Source of the DNA: CAZIKF01 sp964539825
Lineage (GTDB): Bacteria > Muiribacteriota > UBA6191
Reading direction: 5' to 3'
Length of the DNA stretch: 64,000 nt
Assembly (NCBI GenBank): GCA_964539825.1
Contig: CAZIKF010000017.1
Location: 47,699 to 111,698, forward strand
Shown: positions 1 to 9,071 of the stretch, one piece after another
Position numbering within the stretch: position 1 is the first letter of the stretch
Layout: each line of letters starts with the position of its first letter
Program-made: the position numbers and the translations under genes
The notes under the pieces: generated by a model
Seen by the model: the letters and a program-made list of their open reading frames with translations, nothing else
Database searches by the model: none
Told to the model about the DNA's origin: nothing

Positions 1-201
1 ACCTCAGCTCACCTGGGTTTGATCTGGTCCCAAAAGCGCGAAGCCGTGAAACATGGTGGAGACATCTACTTCGCGGCTCCGGGGAAATTGGTCATGGAGG
101 CCTTCGAAGCGATTAGCTTAACCTCCATGATGAAAATCTTTGATTCCGTGGAAGACGCACTGGCGGCGTTTGCTCAGGAATCTGAAGACAGCCCTTCCTG
201 A
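1..201 (+). CDS. STAS-domain protein (anti-sigma factor antagonist-like), 5' truncated
   Basis: Only the last 66 residues are in the window; the reading frame is open from base 1 and stops at TGA 199-201. The visible part reads as the end of a STAS domain: a helix (SQKREAVKHGGDI), a strand with the typical GGDIYFAAP pattern, then a helix and a final strand (MMKIFDSVEDALAAF) as in SpoIIAA/RsbV-like anti-anti-sigma factors. The phosphorylatable serine region lies upstream and cannot be checked. The gene runs tail to tail into the minus-strand kinase-like gene with a 28-bp overlap. A regulatory partner-switching role is inferred from the family only. Confidence 0.7.
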   Translation, partial: TSAHLGLIWSQKREAVKHGGDIYFAAPGKLVMEAFEAISLTSMMKIFDSVEDALAAFAQESEDSPS

Positions 202-1910
202 GTCCAAATTTGTTCAAAGTTTTCAGGGATTAAACTCCTTTCCAGCAACCTGCCCTCCTTAAGGCGAAGCTGCTTACCAGGATAACTAAGAATGGGAGGC
301 TCTTTGCGGGGAGTAATCTTAATCGCACCTGCGTAGACTCTAATCGTACTAATGTTCTTATTCTTAACGCTAAGAGCACCCGCTCGGGAATTAAGAATTC
401 CCCACCCTAGCTCCACAGTCAATAAGGCCAGGGATTGACGGAAGTCAAAGTGCATTTCCCCTTCGCTGCATTGGAATCGCACCGAATCTGTCATTCCCGA
501 GGTATCGGTCTCGAATTGGAAATTGTCTATTTCGGTCTCCCTTCCCAGTTTGATCCTCCACCCGGACTCTTTGCTTCCCACCACTACGAAGCTATCCCTT
601 CCCGTTCTCAAACTACTCCCCTGCGGGAGTACGGCCCCAGGTGTGACTGGCTGCCACGGGTCCAAAACATGCTTCTTCCAGAAAACATCACCTTGCAAAT
701 GCTGAATCTTGACGCTGGCCTTAGTCAGTGTGGCTACTTGATTCAACACCTTCGTTTCAGCTTCATTAAAACTTCCTTGATAAATATTAAAACCAAGAGT
801 TAGCACAACAAGGCTCAGGAATCCTGCCAGAAAACGAGAGAGAGACGGTGATAAGGTGAGATTAGAAAAGGTGCCCGTTTCTTCGGCTTGAGAAGGAGCC
901 TCTCTTGATTCCTCGTGATCCACAACACTAGCCTGTGACAAACCCGCTTCTTCCTCCCCTGGCCTTGGACGAAAACCAACATCTGCCTTCAATTCCGGCA
1001 GGTAAATTTTATCTTGTTTTGAATCCTCTTGAAATTGCTTTGTCGCGGCCGGTTCTCCTGGCAGAGGCTGTGCAAAATCTTCACGAGCCCGAATGGTTTC
1101 AGCAACATCTCGTGGATCTTTGTTGGGAAACTTACACCATTCCTCATAATGGGCCGGTCCATCAAAGACTCTTTGCGAGTCGAAAAATCGCTCTGCCAAC
1201 TGCTCTGTTGTCCAAAACCCACCCTCATTCCGACTGGTAAAGCACTGAATAGCAATTGTGCGCAATTCAACTGGCAGGTTTGAGGCAGAAAGATCTGGTG
1301 GTAAGCTGAGATCAGATCTAAAACATATACAGAGTATAGCTCCGAGGGCATAGAGATCGATTTCAACTCCGAAGGAGCCTTTTTCAATGTGATCAGATGA
1401 GCAATAGCCGGGATAGCTGGGTAGACCCCCGGCTGGGAGATGGGCGATTGTGAGGGGATCAGGAAATAAAGCAAGCTGTAGAATTTTCAGTCGCCCTGAT
1501 TCCTCCACCCAGACACACCGGGGATTGAGCATACCGTGCAGAAATCCAAGTTCGTGGATTTTCTGAATTGCAGATACGAGTTGGAGAAAGACATGGACTT
1601 TAACACCGTCAGCCCTGGGTTGATCAAAGTACTGATCCAGACTCTTACCCCGGAAAAAACGAAATACCAGAAACAGCGCTTTTCGATCTGAAAAGAAGTC
1701 TGTCATCGTTGGTAAATTCTCATGACAAACTGTGGAAATTAACTGCGTGGATTGTTTTAGATCCAGCAGAACTTCCGGGCTGGGATACCTTAGCTCCTGA
1801 ATGAGAACTTTCCGGGTACTGGTCCGATCTATTCCTTCATGGAGCAACAAATGAGAATCGCGCAGAATTATCTTTTCGAATTTATATCTGCGGTGTGTGT
1901 TAACAGCCAT
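174..1910 (-). CDS. Pseudokinase-like / transmembrane / FecR-like domain protein
   Basis: 578 residues in three parts. Residues about 8-245 have the layout of a Ser/Thr protein kinase: an HG-x-L-x-P loop (HGMLNPRCVWV, about 125-135) and the C-lobe D-x-Y-x-L-G motif (DLYALG, 185-190). The VAIK lysine position reads VLIQ, the catalytic-loop Asp/Asn are missing and there is no DFG, so catalysis looks lost. A charged linker (about 280-355) leads to one membrane helix at about 358-377. Residues about 400-540 look like a FecR domain (GDVFWKK, then PGAVLPQGSSLRTGRDS), which would be outside the membrane. Start is ATG at 1908-1910. It lies downstream of the pilin-like genes on the same strand and may be co-transcribed. 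Inference: an envelope signal-transmission or scaffold protein; the partner is unknown. Confidence 0.6.
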   Translation of the reverse strand: MAVNTHRRYKFEKIILRDSHLLLHEGIDRTSTRKVLIQELRYPSPEVLLDLKQSTQLISTVCHENLPTMTDFFSDRKALFLVFRFFRGKSLDQYFDQPRADGVKVHVFLQLVSAIQKIHELGFLHGMLNPRCVWVEESGRLKILQLALFPDPLTIAHLPAGGLPSYPGYCSSDHIEKGSFGVEIDLYALGAILCICFRSDLSLPPDLSASNLPVELRTIAIQCFTSRNEGGFWTTEQLAERFFDSQRVFDGPAHYEEWCKFPNKDPRDVAETIRAREDFAQPLPGEPAATKQFQEDSKQDKIYLPELKADVGFRPRPGEEEAGLSQASVVDHEESREAPSQAEETGTFSNLTLSPSLSRFLAGFLSLVVLTLGFNIYQGSFNEAETKVLNQVATLTKASVKIQHLQGDVFWKKHVLDPWQPVTPGAVLPQGSSLRTGRDSFVVVGSKESGWRIKLGRETEIDNFQFETDTSGMTDSVRFQCSEGEMHFDFRQSLALLTVELGWGILNSRAGALSVKNKNISTIRVYAGAIKITPRKEPPILSYPGKQLRLKEGRLLERSLIPENFEQIWTQEGLSSDS

Positions 1911-1955
1911 TGAACAACAACGTATTCCTATGCAAAGTTTACATTCATTCCAAAC

Positions 1956-2600
1956 CTAATGAGGCATGCTGGTATCGTTCAAAATCCATTCCGGATATCG
2001 TTCTCCCACAGCCTTATACGGCAACGAAAAGCTTCCTACGAGGGTCATTCGGTCACGACTCAATGGGTTAGATTCTGCTCCTGACTGCACGGTTGCACGG
2101 GTGTGATCACCGATCAAAGTCAACTTGAAACTCAACAGGTCCGTTCCCCGAAGATTCCCCATGCTGAGGGATTCAAGTTTGACCGGTTCAAACAGAAAAT
2201 GAACATCTATCAATCGTCTCTGGGATACCATGATATTGTTGCGTTTCAGGGCAAATTCCTCAGGATGAAATGTGTATATCACCTGGAAGGTTTTGATAAC
2301 TTCGTCTGTGCTAGACTCAGGAGAATACCGATAAAAGGAGAGCTCCTTGCCTCCATTTCCTATTAACAATGGATGCTGATCATCATAGATAAGTGTTTTG
2401 AGATCATCCATGAGCCTTTGATAACAAATATAGCTGGTTTGCAAAGATTCTGACTTGTTGGAGGTTCTTCTGCTCAAGGCCAATCCCGAACTCTGAAGCA
2501 TATAGAGGCTTATCAAAAAGACCAGAAGTATAAGAACCAGTACCAGTATCTCAACCAGGGTAACTCCCGAAATACTTCGAAGATTTTTCTTTACGTACAT
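1956..2600 (-). CDS. Type II secretion/type IV pilus minor pseudopilin, GspJ/PilW-like
   Basis: The protein has a prepilin N-terminus: a short basic leader, the cleavage motif G|VTLVEI, then one long hydrophobic helix, followed by a polar globular domain. This is the layout of class III signal peptides cut and methylated by a PilD-type peptidase. I place the start at ATG 2598-2600, preceded by GAGAAG; an in-frame TTG at 2610-2612 overlaps the upstream stop but would lengthen the leader. The size (214 residues) and the place after a PilV/GspI-like gene suggest the GspJ/PilW slot. No assembly ATPase, secretin or peptidase gene is in the window, so pilus versus secretion cannot be decided. Confidence 0.65.
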   Translation of the reverse strand: MYVKKNLRSISGVTLVEILVLVLILLVFLISLYMLQSSGLALSRRTSNKSESLQTSYICYQRLMDDLKTLIYDDQHPLLIGNGGKELSFYRYSPESSTDEVIKTFQVIYTFHPEEFALKRNNIMVSQRRLIDVHFLFEPVKLESLSMGNLRGTDLLSFKLTLIGDHTRATVQSGAESNPLSRDRMTLVGSFSLPYKAVGERYPEWILNDTSMPH

Positions 2601-2608
2601 CACTTCTC

Positions 2609-3088
2609 TCAAAGATTGTATTGCTGAACAAGGGATAGATTACGCCTCATAACGATTCTTTCGAGTTGATATTCACGCCAGGGCTGTTGGGGTCCTGGAA
2701 ATTTCCAGCGAATCAAGACTCTGAGTTTTCCAAGCCCATCGGTGCCTAAAACTGAGAATACACACTTTTCTTCCCACCCATCTGGGTCTAATCTGCGTTT
2801 GTACTCCTCGGGAAGAGGTGACATGCTGTTGGCAACCTCTACGATATTGGAGGAGGGGGTAGGAGATAGGCTTAGAGTCGTCAGTTCCTCAAAAGCATAA
2901 CCTGCGTAAGCATCTAAAATGCTGACAGCTCGGATATGCGCGAAAACATAATACTCGTTAAATGAGGATTTGGTGCTGCTGGACTGGAGCATCTGCATCA
3001 CCGGAAACAAGCAAAGTACCAGGATAGTAATCGCTAATAGAATTTCAGCGAGCGTGAAGCCCCGTGGACCCATTGCACGTTTATACAT
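2609..3088 (-). CDS. Prepilin-type minor pilin, PilV/GspI-like
   Basis: The prepilin motif G|FTLAEI follows a short basic leader (MYKRAMGPRG), then comes a hydrophobic helix with a proline and a globular tail rich in strands. I choose ATG 3086-3088 because it gives a leader of normal length (10 residues) and has AGG just upstream; a TTG at 3146-3148 overlaps the previous stop by a few bases and would give a 30-residue leader. The end of the gene overlaps the TTG alternative start of the next gene. Part of a four-gene exported or pilin-like cluster. Predicted role: minor pseudopilin priming a type IV pilus-like or type II secretion fibre. Confidence 0.65.
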   Translation of the reverse strand: MYKRAMGPRGFTLAEILLAITILVLCLFPVMQMLQSSSTKSSFNEYYVFAHIRAVSILDAYAGYAFEELTTLSLSPTPSSNIVEVANSMSPLPEEYKRRLDPDGWEEKCVFSVLGTDGLGKLRVLIRWKFPGPQQPWREYQLERIVMRRNLSLVQQYNL

Positions 3089-3144
3089 AGTACCTACATC
3101 CATCACTTTCAGGCGTATTCCCACACCTCGAAAGGAATCTTGAA

Positions 3145-4836
3145 TCAATCTCCCACTCGATGAAAGCTCTTAGCTATGGCCCTGGGTCCAAATCCAACAT
3201 AGTAATAACTCTTCTTGGCATTGGAGTCGCTATCGGGTGAGGTCGTGCCGGAAGCGATACGGGGATCGTAGCTCAATACACCCTTCAAGTCTTCGGGATT
3301 TATCACCCTGTCCAAAACCAGATTTCCATCTATTCGCAGATCCGTCCCCGCGATTTCCATCTCAGACATAGGGCCTAGTGAAGCCTGTATGGAGCCGCCT
3401 AACTTCATTTTTCCGTAACTGATAAAGGTCAAAAGGTCCTGAGGGGGAGATTTGACCGAGATATTTTGAAGAACCACTTTACCGCTCGTGACAACCACAA
3501 GCTTACCTTCAAATTGAGGAATCGAATGCACTCTTAGAGTCTTGGTTGGATTCTTTACGAAAACCACTCCATTGGTGGGAGTGTAGCGTGTGATTAGCTC
3601 TTCAAATGCTTTGCTCAGATCCAGCTGTTTTTCTTCGTCCAAAACATAAAAAGCTTTTTTTTCCCAAAAGGACTTTTCCCTGGATTTGTATTTGTAAAAG
3701 TACTTTACGATTTTTGATTTTTGATCACCGGTCGCGATTTGAAAGGTGTCCTGAAAGCCCCGATAGACATTGAGTCTTTCTGTATGCTTCTTTGAGAGCT
3801 CCACCATTGAAAGTGTCATGGGTTTGATCAAAATGATGCACTTTTGCAGATTCTTTTTAATATCTTTCTTCAGTGATAGTAGCAAACAGGCATCGAGAGC
3901 AAGATTAGCTACTTTAGCATTTACAAGAGCCTGTTGAATTCCAGCACTGATTAGTCGAACCCTCTTTTGTAAATGGAGTTGATCCAGGTCAAGAGCCTCA
4001 GCCTGAGAATAGAGCACCATATCCCTGGGAAACAGGAAAGGGACGGTGGAAGGCAGGGCTTCCAGAGGAGGTTGTGTAAAGAGCTGTTCTAATTGGTCGT
4101 AGGGAATGTTTTCAGCTGTCTCAGGAGGCCATTCCTTTTTCATGGATTCCAAAATGTCCACATAGGCTTGCCTAATTCCCGGCAGGCGGGTGGATAAATC
4201 ATCAATGGAAGACTGAATTTTGTTGTTGTCGCTTTGATCTCCTTCGGATGGATTTAGAATCCCACGATAATCGTGAAGATAGAAACTAAGCTGATCGAAA
4301 GGTCTTGGCGGACCAATTAAAACCGTCTTAAATTCATGCCGCGAATCTAGTCGTCGATGAACTCTTCGGCCGAAACCTGCACGGGCAGTCACTATAGCTG
4401 AGAGTTTAAGGGTACCGAATTTCTCATAGGGAAGTTTACCGTAGGATTTCTGAAACAAGACTTCTGCCTGCACAGACTCATTGTGCAGAAGATAGTCCAT
4501 GAAACTATAATTCTCGATGATTTCCCTGGTTCGCGGAACTGGTATGGTAAACCCAAATCCTTCGCTGGAAGTAGCCTGATCGCGAAAAAGCGAAAAAAGC
4601 TCGTCTCCTGGCTGATTGACTCGTTGTGAAATATAGGCCAAACTTTCATCAATGGCAGATTGTGCGGTAAAGGAGGCGTTGTCCCCTAATGTTGAAGCTC
4701 CAACATCCAGAGTCACTCTCTCCACAAGACGGTAATTGTATATCCCCAGGATGGCTAAAGAAGCCAGAACGATAACCAATAATGTAAGGAATATCCCACC
4801 TCTTGAATTTAGTCGAACTCTGCTGTGTCCAGTCAT
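3145..4836 (-). CDS. PilX/GspK-like pilus assembly protein
   Basis: 563 residues. A basic N-terminus (MTGHSRVRLNSRGG) is followed directly by a hydrophobic helix (IFLTLLVIVLASLAILGIY), with no clean TLxE prepilin motif. This is the usual look of PilX and GspK-type large minor pilins, which often have a degenerate site. The rest is a large exported domain without a motif I recognise. The start ATG at 4834-4836 has GGATG upstream. It is the second gene of the minus-strand cluster and its end overlaps the alternative start of the PilV-like gene. Family assignment rests on topology and context, not on a specific signature. Confidence 0.55.
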   Translation of the reverse strand: MTGHSRVRLNSRGGIFLTLLVIVLASLAILGIYNYRLVERVTLDVGASTLGDNASFTAQSAIDESLAYISQRVNQPGDELFSLFRDQATSSEGFGFTIPVPRTREIIENYSFMDYLLHNESVQAEVLFQKSYGKLPYEKFGTLKLSAIVTARAGFGRRVHRRLDSRHEFKTVLIGPPRPFDQLSFYLHDYRGILNPSEGDQSDNNKIQSSIDDLSTRLPGIRQAYVDILESMKKEWPPETAENIPYDQLEQLFTQPPLEALPSTVPFLFPRDMVLYSQAEALDLDQLHLQKRVRLISAGIQQALVNAKVANLALDACLLLSLKKDIKKNLQKCIILIKPMTLSMVELSKKHTERLNVYRGFQDTFQIATGDQKSKIVKYFYKYKSREKSFWEKKAFYVLDEEKQLDLSKAFEELITRYTPTNGVVFVKNPTKTLRVHSIPQFEGKLVVVTSGKVVLQNISVKSPPQDLLTFISYGKMKLGGSIQASLGPMSEMEIAGTDLRIDGNLVLDRVINPEDLKGVLSYDPRIASGTTSPDSDSNAKKSYYYVGFGPRAIAKSFHRVGD

Positions 4837-4920
4837 TGCAGGTTCATCCAGTTGGCACTACGGAGCACACTCCCCAGGGGAAATCCTAAGAGATAATCCC
4901 AAAATTCGGGACCCTGGTCT

Positions 4921-5163
4921 TCAAAAGAGGACTTCATCGGTATTTTCGAGGGGTACATTCTGAGCGCTGCCGGGGAGAATCAGAGGGGGACCAATGGGAG
5001 GTACACGGCTTTGATTTAATCCAATGACCAAAGGGGTAACTTTGATTAGAAATTGGATTGTGATGGCTCCTACCGATTTAACCATTCCACCGCCGTGCAC
5101 AAAACAGAAGTTTAAGGTAAAAACCAGGAGTAGACAGATGATAATCTTCTTCATGGAAACCAT
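4921..5163 (-). CDS. Small exported protein of unknown function
   Basis: 80 residues: a signal peptide (MKKIIICLLLVFTLNFCFVHG, ending near residue 24) and a short proline-rich mature part. A second start at ATG 5152-5154 would begin exactly at MKK and is equally possible. No clear ribosome binding site is visible for either. It heads the minus-strand pilin-like cluster, 84 bp before the PilX-like gene. I do not recognise the family. The signal peptide and position are the only support that the gene is real. Confidence 0.4.
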   Translation of the reverse strand: MVSMKKIIICLLLVFTLNFCFVHGGGMVKSVGAITIQFLIKVTPLVIGLNQSRVPPIGPPLILPGSAQNVPLENTDEVLF

Positions 5164-5220
5164 CTTGAACTAGAATCGAGGTCCTTCTCCGCCGCTGCAA
5201 AATGAAGGGACTACATTTGA

Positions 5221-5330
5221 AAAACAATTGTTTTCCAGGTTATCCTCAGAGCTGAGCCTGTAGTCTGAGCTCGGCTGTAATCGTACCTTAAACCATATTG
5301 TAGCATACAATTTAGAGTTCCTAGCTCTAA
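5221..5330. promoter_or_regulatory. Divergent intergenic region with three dyads
   Basis: The 192-bp gap between the small exported gene (minus) and the HEAT-repeat gene (plus) holds a perfect 14-bp palindrome AAAACAATTGTTTT at 5221-5234, a perfect inverted repeat ATTGTA-GCA-TACAAT at 5297-5311, and directly after it a hairpin TTAGAG/CTCTAA at 5312-5330 that ends 25 bp before the HEAT gene start. The first two look like protein-binding dyads, the last could form in the mRNA leader. No repressor is identified. Confidence 0.35.
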
Positions 5331-5355
5331 GACTCATAGATCCGAAATCAAAAAA

Positions 5356-8300
5356 ATGTCGAGCCCGACTTTCATTCTTGAGGACTTGAAAAGTGAAGAT
5401 CCTACCGTACGACGAATCTCAATTCTAGATCTTGCTCTGGATGTCGAAAGCGACAGATCCTGGACTCTTGAAATTCTAAATTCTACCTTCCATCAGGAAA
5501 GTGATCTCCAGTTAAAAATACTGATAAGAAAAATCCAGAATTCCCTGAACTGGAATCCCGCCCATATCCACTCAACTCTAAGTGATCAGAAGCGCCTAAG
5601 AATACAAAAGGCACTGGATAGTAAGGAATATGAAGTCCTAAAGCGTGCTTCGTTCTATATCCTGCACCACACTTTGGATGAGTTCATTCCTTCTCTTCAG
5701 AGGATAGCAAAGCAGCAGGCAAACCCTTACTTTAAGGTCTGCTTGATACATTTGTATTCCCGCTGTTTCATTCGCTACCTTTCTAAACTTCTGCCATTCT
5801 TGGAATCTGAAAAACCTGTATTGGTCCACTCTACGGTGGACTGCCTGAGTAAGATTGGCCTGGTAGGAAGCCGCAGACTTTATCCCACGATTCTGGAGTT
5901 GGCACATCATCCTGACCCGCGCTTATCGAAATTGTCTCTTCGGGTTCTAGAGAGCCTGGGTGCCGCGCAAAATGCCTTTTTGTTCAAGGCTGCAATCCAG
6001 AGCAGACCAGAAGCGTCGAATTCCTATCACCTTACTCTCCAGCAACTGGAACAGGAGATTAAGGAAGCTATTTTGCACCATCTTCAGAAAGACACAAGTG
6101 AACCCTCTCCGAAGAACCTGCCGACACAGGATCCAATCCAAAGCGGGGGCAATACCCATCTATCTTCGCTATTTTTACAGTCAAATTCCATTGAGATTCA
6201 AAACATTATTCTCGCCCATGAAGAGCTGGACCAGCAGTCCTCTCTACTGACACTTTTACATACTGATGTAGTCCCAGAAATCATGGGATCCGTTTTCAAA
6301 TTCTTCATCAATTCCCCTCAGCCTTCGGTACGCGCATGTGCCCTCTCGTCTCTGGCTGCTATCAGCCCTACCGGGGACCGCAGTTTTTTTCTACCCTATC
6401 TCAAGGATGAAGATCCAGCATGTGTAGGCCACGCCGTAATTGCCCTGAGCGATGATGACGATTACCGCTCCTTGTATTTCGATGAGGTTTCGACAGTATT
6501 ACACTCTAAAGCTATTAGCGATGATGAGTTGGAAAACCGCTCTGCTTTGCATCTAATTACCCTCTTGCAAGATGATCATCTCCTCGAATTACTGGAATTC
6601 CTTTTGTATAGCAAACAAAAAGAGTTCCGAGAAGAGATGCTTTCTCAACTCAATAGCTGGGCTCTCGTTTCTGAGGAAGTGAGAGCTATGGTAGAGAGCG
6701 TCAGGCTGGAGCAGGACAAATTTGACCTATGGGACCTACCGGAACAGGGTTTGGCAGGATTGGAACTGAAAGCGGCAGACTCGGAAAATGCTTCCCAAAC
6801 CCATTCAAAGTTAGAAATGGAGCTACCGAAGGAACGCTTCAAACGTGTAATCGCTGTAAATACTATATTGCTAACTCAGGATTCATCTTACCAAAGCCGA
6901 ATCAATGATCTATTGCACGATGAGACCGATGTAAATATCAGATATCGGCTCCAGCGGGCAGCTACAGAGCTCGAAACAAGGACAAGCGAGCCTGATTCCT
7001 CCCATAACTCTGATAACGCTCAGATTACAAAGGCGTTGGATAGCAAGAGTGTCAATACCCTCAAAAAAGCGTTTAAATTCATCGCTCAACATAGAATTGA
7101 GACCTTTTTTCCTCGGATGCTAGAGGTATCCAGGCAACAGGAAAATCCCTTCTTCAAACAAACTCTGATTTATTGTATTTCTAATTTTGGAACCAGGTAT
7201 TACCGCACTTTGCTGGATTTCCTGAGAGATCCTGACCATGAGGTAGTCCTTGATTCTATTCAAGCTACGGTAGCAACAACAGGGATTGACAACTGGGAAG
7301 TCTTTCCGGAGTTTGTTCGTCTCACCTATCATCCCCATATACCCATCTCAAGTCTTGCAAAGGAGTACGTCTCTACCCTGGATAAAGAAATCCTTGTGCA
7401 CTTAATGGAATCCCTAATCCGGTCTGAAAACAGCGATCAACGCTATAGCGCGATCTATGCCATACAGGCATTATTAATCCCGTTTCTTGAACCTCTGTTG
7501 AAAGAAGTCACACAAGATCGGGATCCGTATGTGGCGGATTGTGCCCGAGTTCACTTTAAGAATTTTTGTGAATCTTTGGAGATCATTGATAAACCAGGGG
7601 ATAAACCTTCAAAGCAAAAAGGAGATCAATCTGGGGAGTCGTTTAAAGAAATCCTCAATAATCTTGAGAAAAAGACAGAGACTTTCGAACTCCTCGAAGG
7701 GCTAAAGAAACTTGAAGAAGCTGGAGTAATCGTTCATAGAAGGATAGAAGCATTACAGTCATACTGTACCAATCAGTGTGAGGAGGTTCGCTGTGCAGCT
7801 CTGAAAGCCCTGGGCCGAATCTGGCCCAATGAGGACCGTTCCTGGTTTGGGAATTATTTGGAAGATGAAAGCGCGAAGGTGGCTGGATGCGCTTTGTTGA
7901 ACCTGTACCGCGATCAGAAGTCCTATTCACAGAGTAGTGATCTGGTGACCAAAACACTAAAGCGGCTTATCACATCTCCCCTTCCTCTAGATAATATTCT
8001 CGGAATCCAGTGCATAGCAGTTCTAAAAGATAATCAATTCTTGGAGTTGTTAATCTTCAGCCTCTACAACCTGGTAGATCGTTCGGAACAACTGCGAAAT
8101 CTGGCAATCGATGTCATAGAGGAATTCTGTTCCATTTCCAAAGATGCTGAGCGGGTGATGGAACAATACAGAAGCGATCAAGGTTCTTTTGATCAGTGGC
8201 AGGAGGAGATGGGAACCGAGGATCTAAACTCTAAACATTTTGAGGATGAATTGCTCCGTACTTTCAGGAGTCCACAAGATTCAAAAAAGATTGAAATGAT

Positions 8301-9060
8301 TCGCCACATTCTGAAAGGAGAAATCTCTTTTCGGCCTGAAATCCTTCTCCCGCTGCTCTATGAAGAACTTGAAAAGAACCCTGAACCAGAAATACTAGTA
8401 GATCTGATCAAGGTGATAGAGCTTATCCCTGAGAAAGAACATTGGGAAGCTCTGTCTCCTTTCCTGACACATGAAAACCCCTGTGTCGTAGCTCAAACGG
8501 TAGAAAGTTTGTGCCAGCTTGAGGATGAGCGGGTTCTTGACCCCGTCGAAGATCTGATCAATGGAGATTTATGCCAGGATGACCAATATCTCAAAGTAGT
8601 AGGTGCCATGAAGTTTTTGAGAAAGAAAAACCCCTTACTGGCTTATGAGTTTTTAGAAAAGCTTGGACTGGGAAATGAGAGTACCAGGGAGTACTTTGTT
8701 GAGTTTCTGCCTTCCTTTTCCTCGAGTCAAGATCGCTTAATCCACTACTTGTTGGAACTTCTAGCGCAAGACATGACATTAAATGTAACCAGGGCAGTCG
8801 TAGCTCATTTAGAGAAGGCTCCTCCCCGAAAGATAGTGCCCAGAGTGCTGAAGGTATTTCTGGGAAGTCAAAATGAACATGCGACACTGGAAATATACAA
8901 ATACTTGAGCATGTACGCATCCCGATGGAACCTGGATGCGGTTAAGACACTGGCCAGAGATGCTGAGAATCCGGAGAAGCGAGAACTCTTATACGCGTTG
9001 CTGGAATCCATTCAAACAAGGTGTTCAGGGAAACAACCTGGGCTCGTCGATGAACAATGA
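5356..9060 (+). CDS. Large HEAT-repeat protein with internal duplication
   Basis: 1234 residues, almost all predicted helix pairs of the HEAT/PBS-lyase-like type (for example VLVHSTVDCLSKIGLVGSRR and the DRSFFLPYLKDEDPACVGHA type). No signal peptide or membrane segment, so probably cytoplasmic. Two long stretches match each other: one beginning near residue 85 (KALDSKEYEVLKRA) and one near 556 (KALDSKSVNTLKKA). The likeness continues in order to the FDLWD and FDQWQ segments (about 455 and 943), so a block of roughly 480 residues was duplicated. A further C-terminal set of HEAT units follows. Such solenoids serve as protein-binding scaffolds; no enzyme motif is visible. There is no good ribosome binding site before the ATG. 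Confidence 0.75.
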   Translation: MSSPTFILEDLKSEDPTVRRISILDLALDVESDRSWTLEILNSTFHQESDLQLKILIRKIQNSLNWNPAHIHSTLSDQKRLRIQKALDSKEYEVLKRASFYILHHTLDEFIPSLQRIAKQQANPYFKVCLIHLYSRCFIRYLSKLLPFLESEKPVLVHSTVDCLSKIGLVGSRRLYPTILELAHHPDPRLSKLSLRVLESLGAAQNAFLFKAAIQSRPEASNSYHLTLQQLEQEIKEAILHHLQKDTSEPSPKNLPTQDPIQSGGNTHLSSLFLQSNSIEIQNIILAHEELDQQSSLLTLLHTDVVPEIMGSVFKFFINSPQPSVRACALSSLAAISPTGDRSFFLPYLKDEDPACVGHAVIALSDDDDYRSLYFDEVSTVLHSKAISDDELENRSALHLITLLQDDHLLELLEFLLYSKQKEFREEMLSQLNSWALVSEEVRAMVESVRLEQDKFDLWDLPEQGLAGLELKAADSENASQTHSKLEMELPKERFKRVIAVNTILLTQDSSYQSRINDLLHDETDVNIRYRLQRAATELETRTSEPDSSHNSDNAQITKALDSKSVNTLKKAFKFIAQHRIETFFPRMLEVSRQQENPFFKQTLIYCISNFGTRYYRTLLDFLRDPDHEVVLDSIQATVATTGIDNWEVFPEFVRLTYHPHIPISSLAKEYVSTLDKEILVHLMESLIRSENSDQRYSAIYAIQALLIPFLEPLLKEVTQDRDPYVADCARVHFKNFCESLEIIDKPGDKPSKQKGDQSGESFKEILNNLEKKTETFELLEGLKKLEEAGVIVHRRIEALQSYCTNQCEEVRCAALKALGRIWPNEDRSWFGNYLEDESAKVAGCALLNLYRDQKSYSQSSDLVTKTLKRLITSPLPLDNILGIQCIAVLKDNQFLELLIFSLYNLVDRSEQLRNLAIDVIEEFCSISKDAERVMEQYRSDQGSFDQWQEEMGTEDLNSKHFEDELLRTFRSPQDSKKIEMIRHILKGEISFRPEILLPLLYEELEKNPEPEILVDLIKVIELIPEKEHWEALSPFLTHENPCVVAQTVESLCQLEDERVLDPVEDLINGDLCQDDQYLKVVGAMKFLRKKNPLLAYEFLEKLGLGNESTREYFVEFLPSFSSSQDRLIHYLLELLAQDMTLNVTRAVVAHLEKAPPRKIVPRVLKVFLGSQNEHATLEIYKYLSMYASRWNLDAVKTLARDAENPEKRELLYALLESIQTRCSGKQPGLVDEQ

Positions 9061-9071
9061 TTCAACCAAAA

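Noticed and set aside
435..803. Plus-strand open frame opposite the pseudokinase/FecR gene
   Set aside because: Antisense shadow without ribosome binding site or domain.
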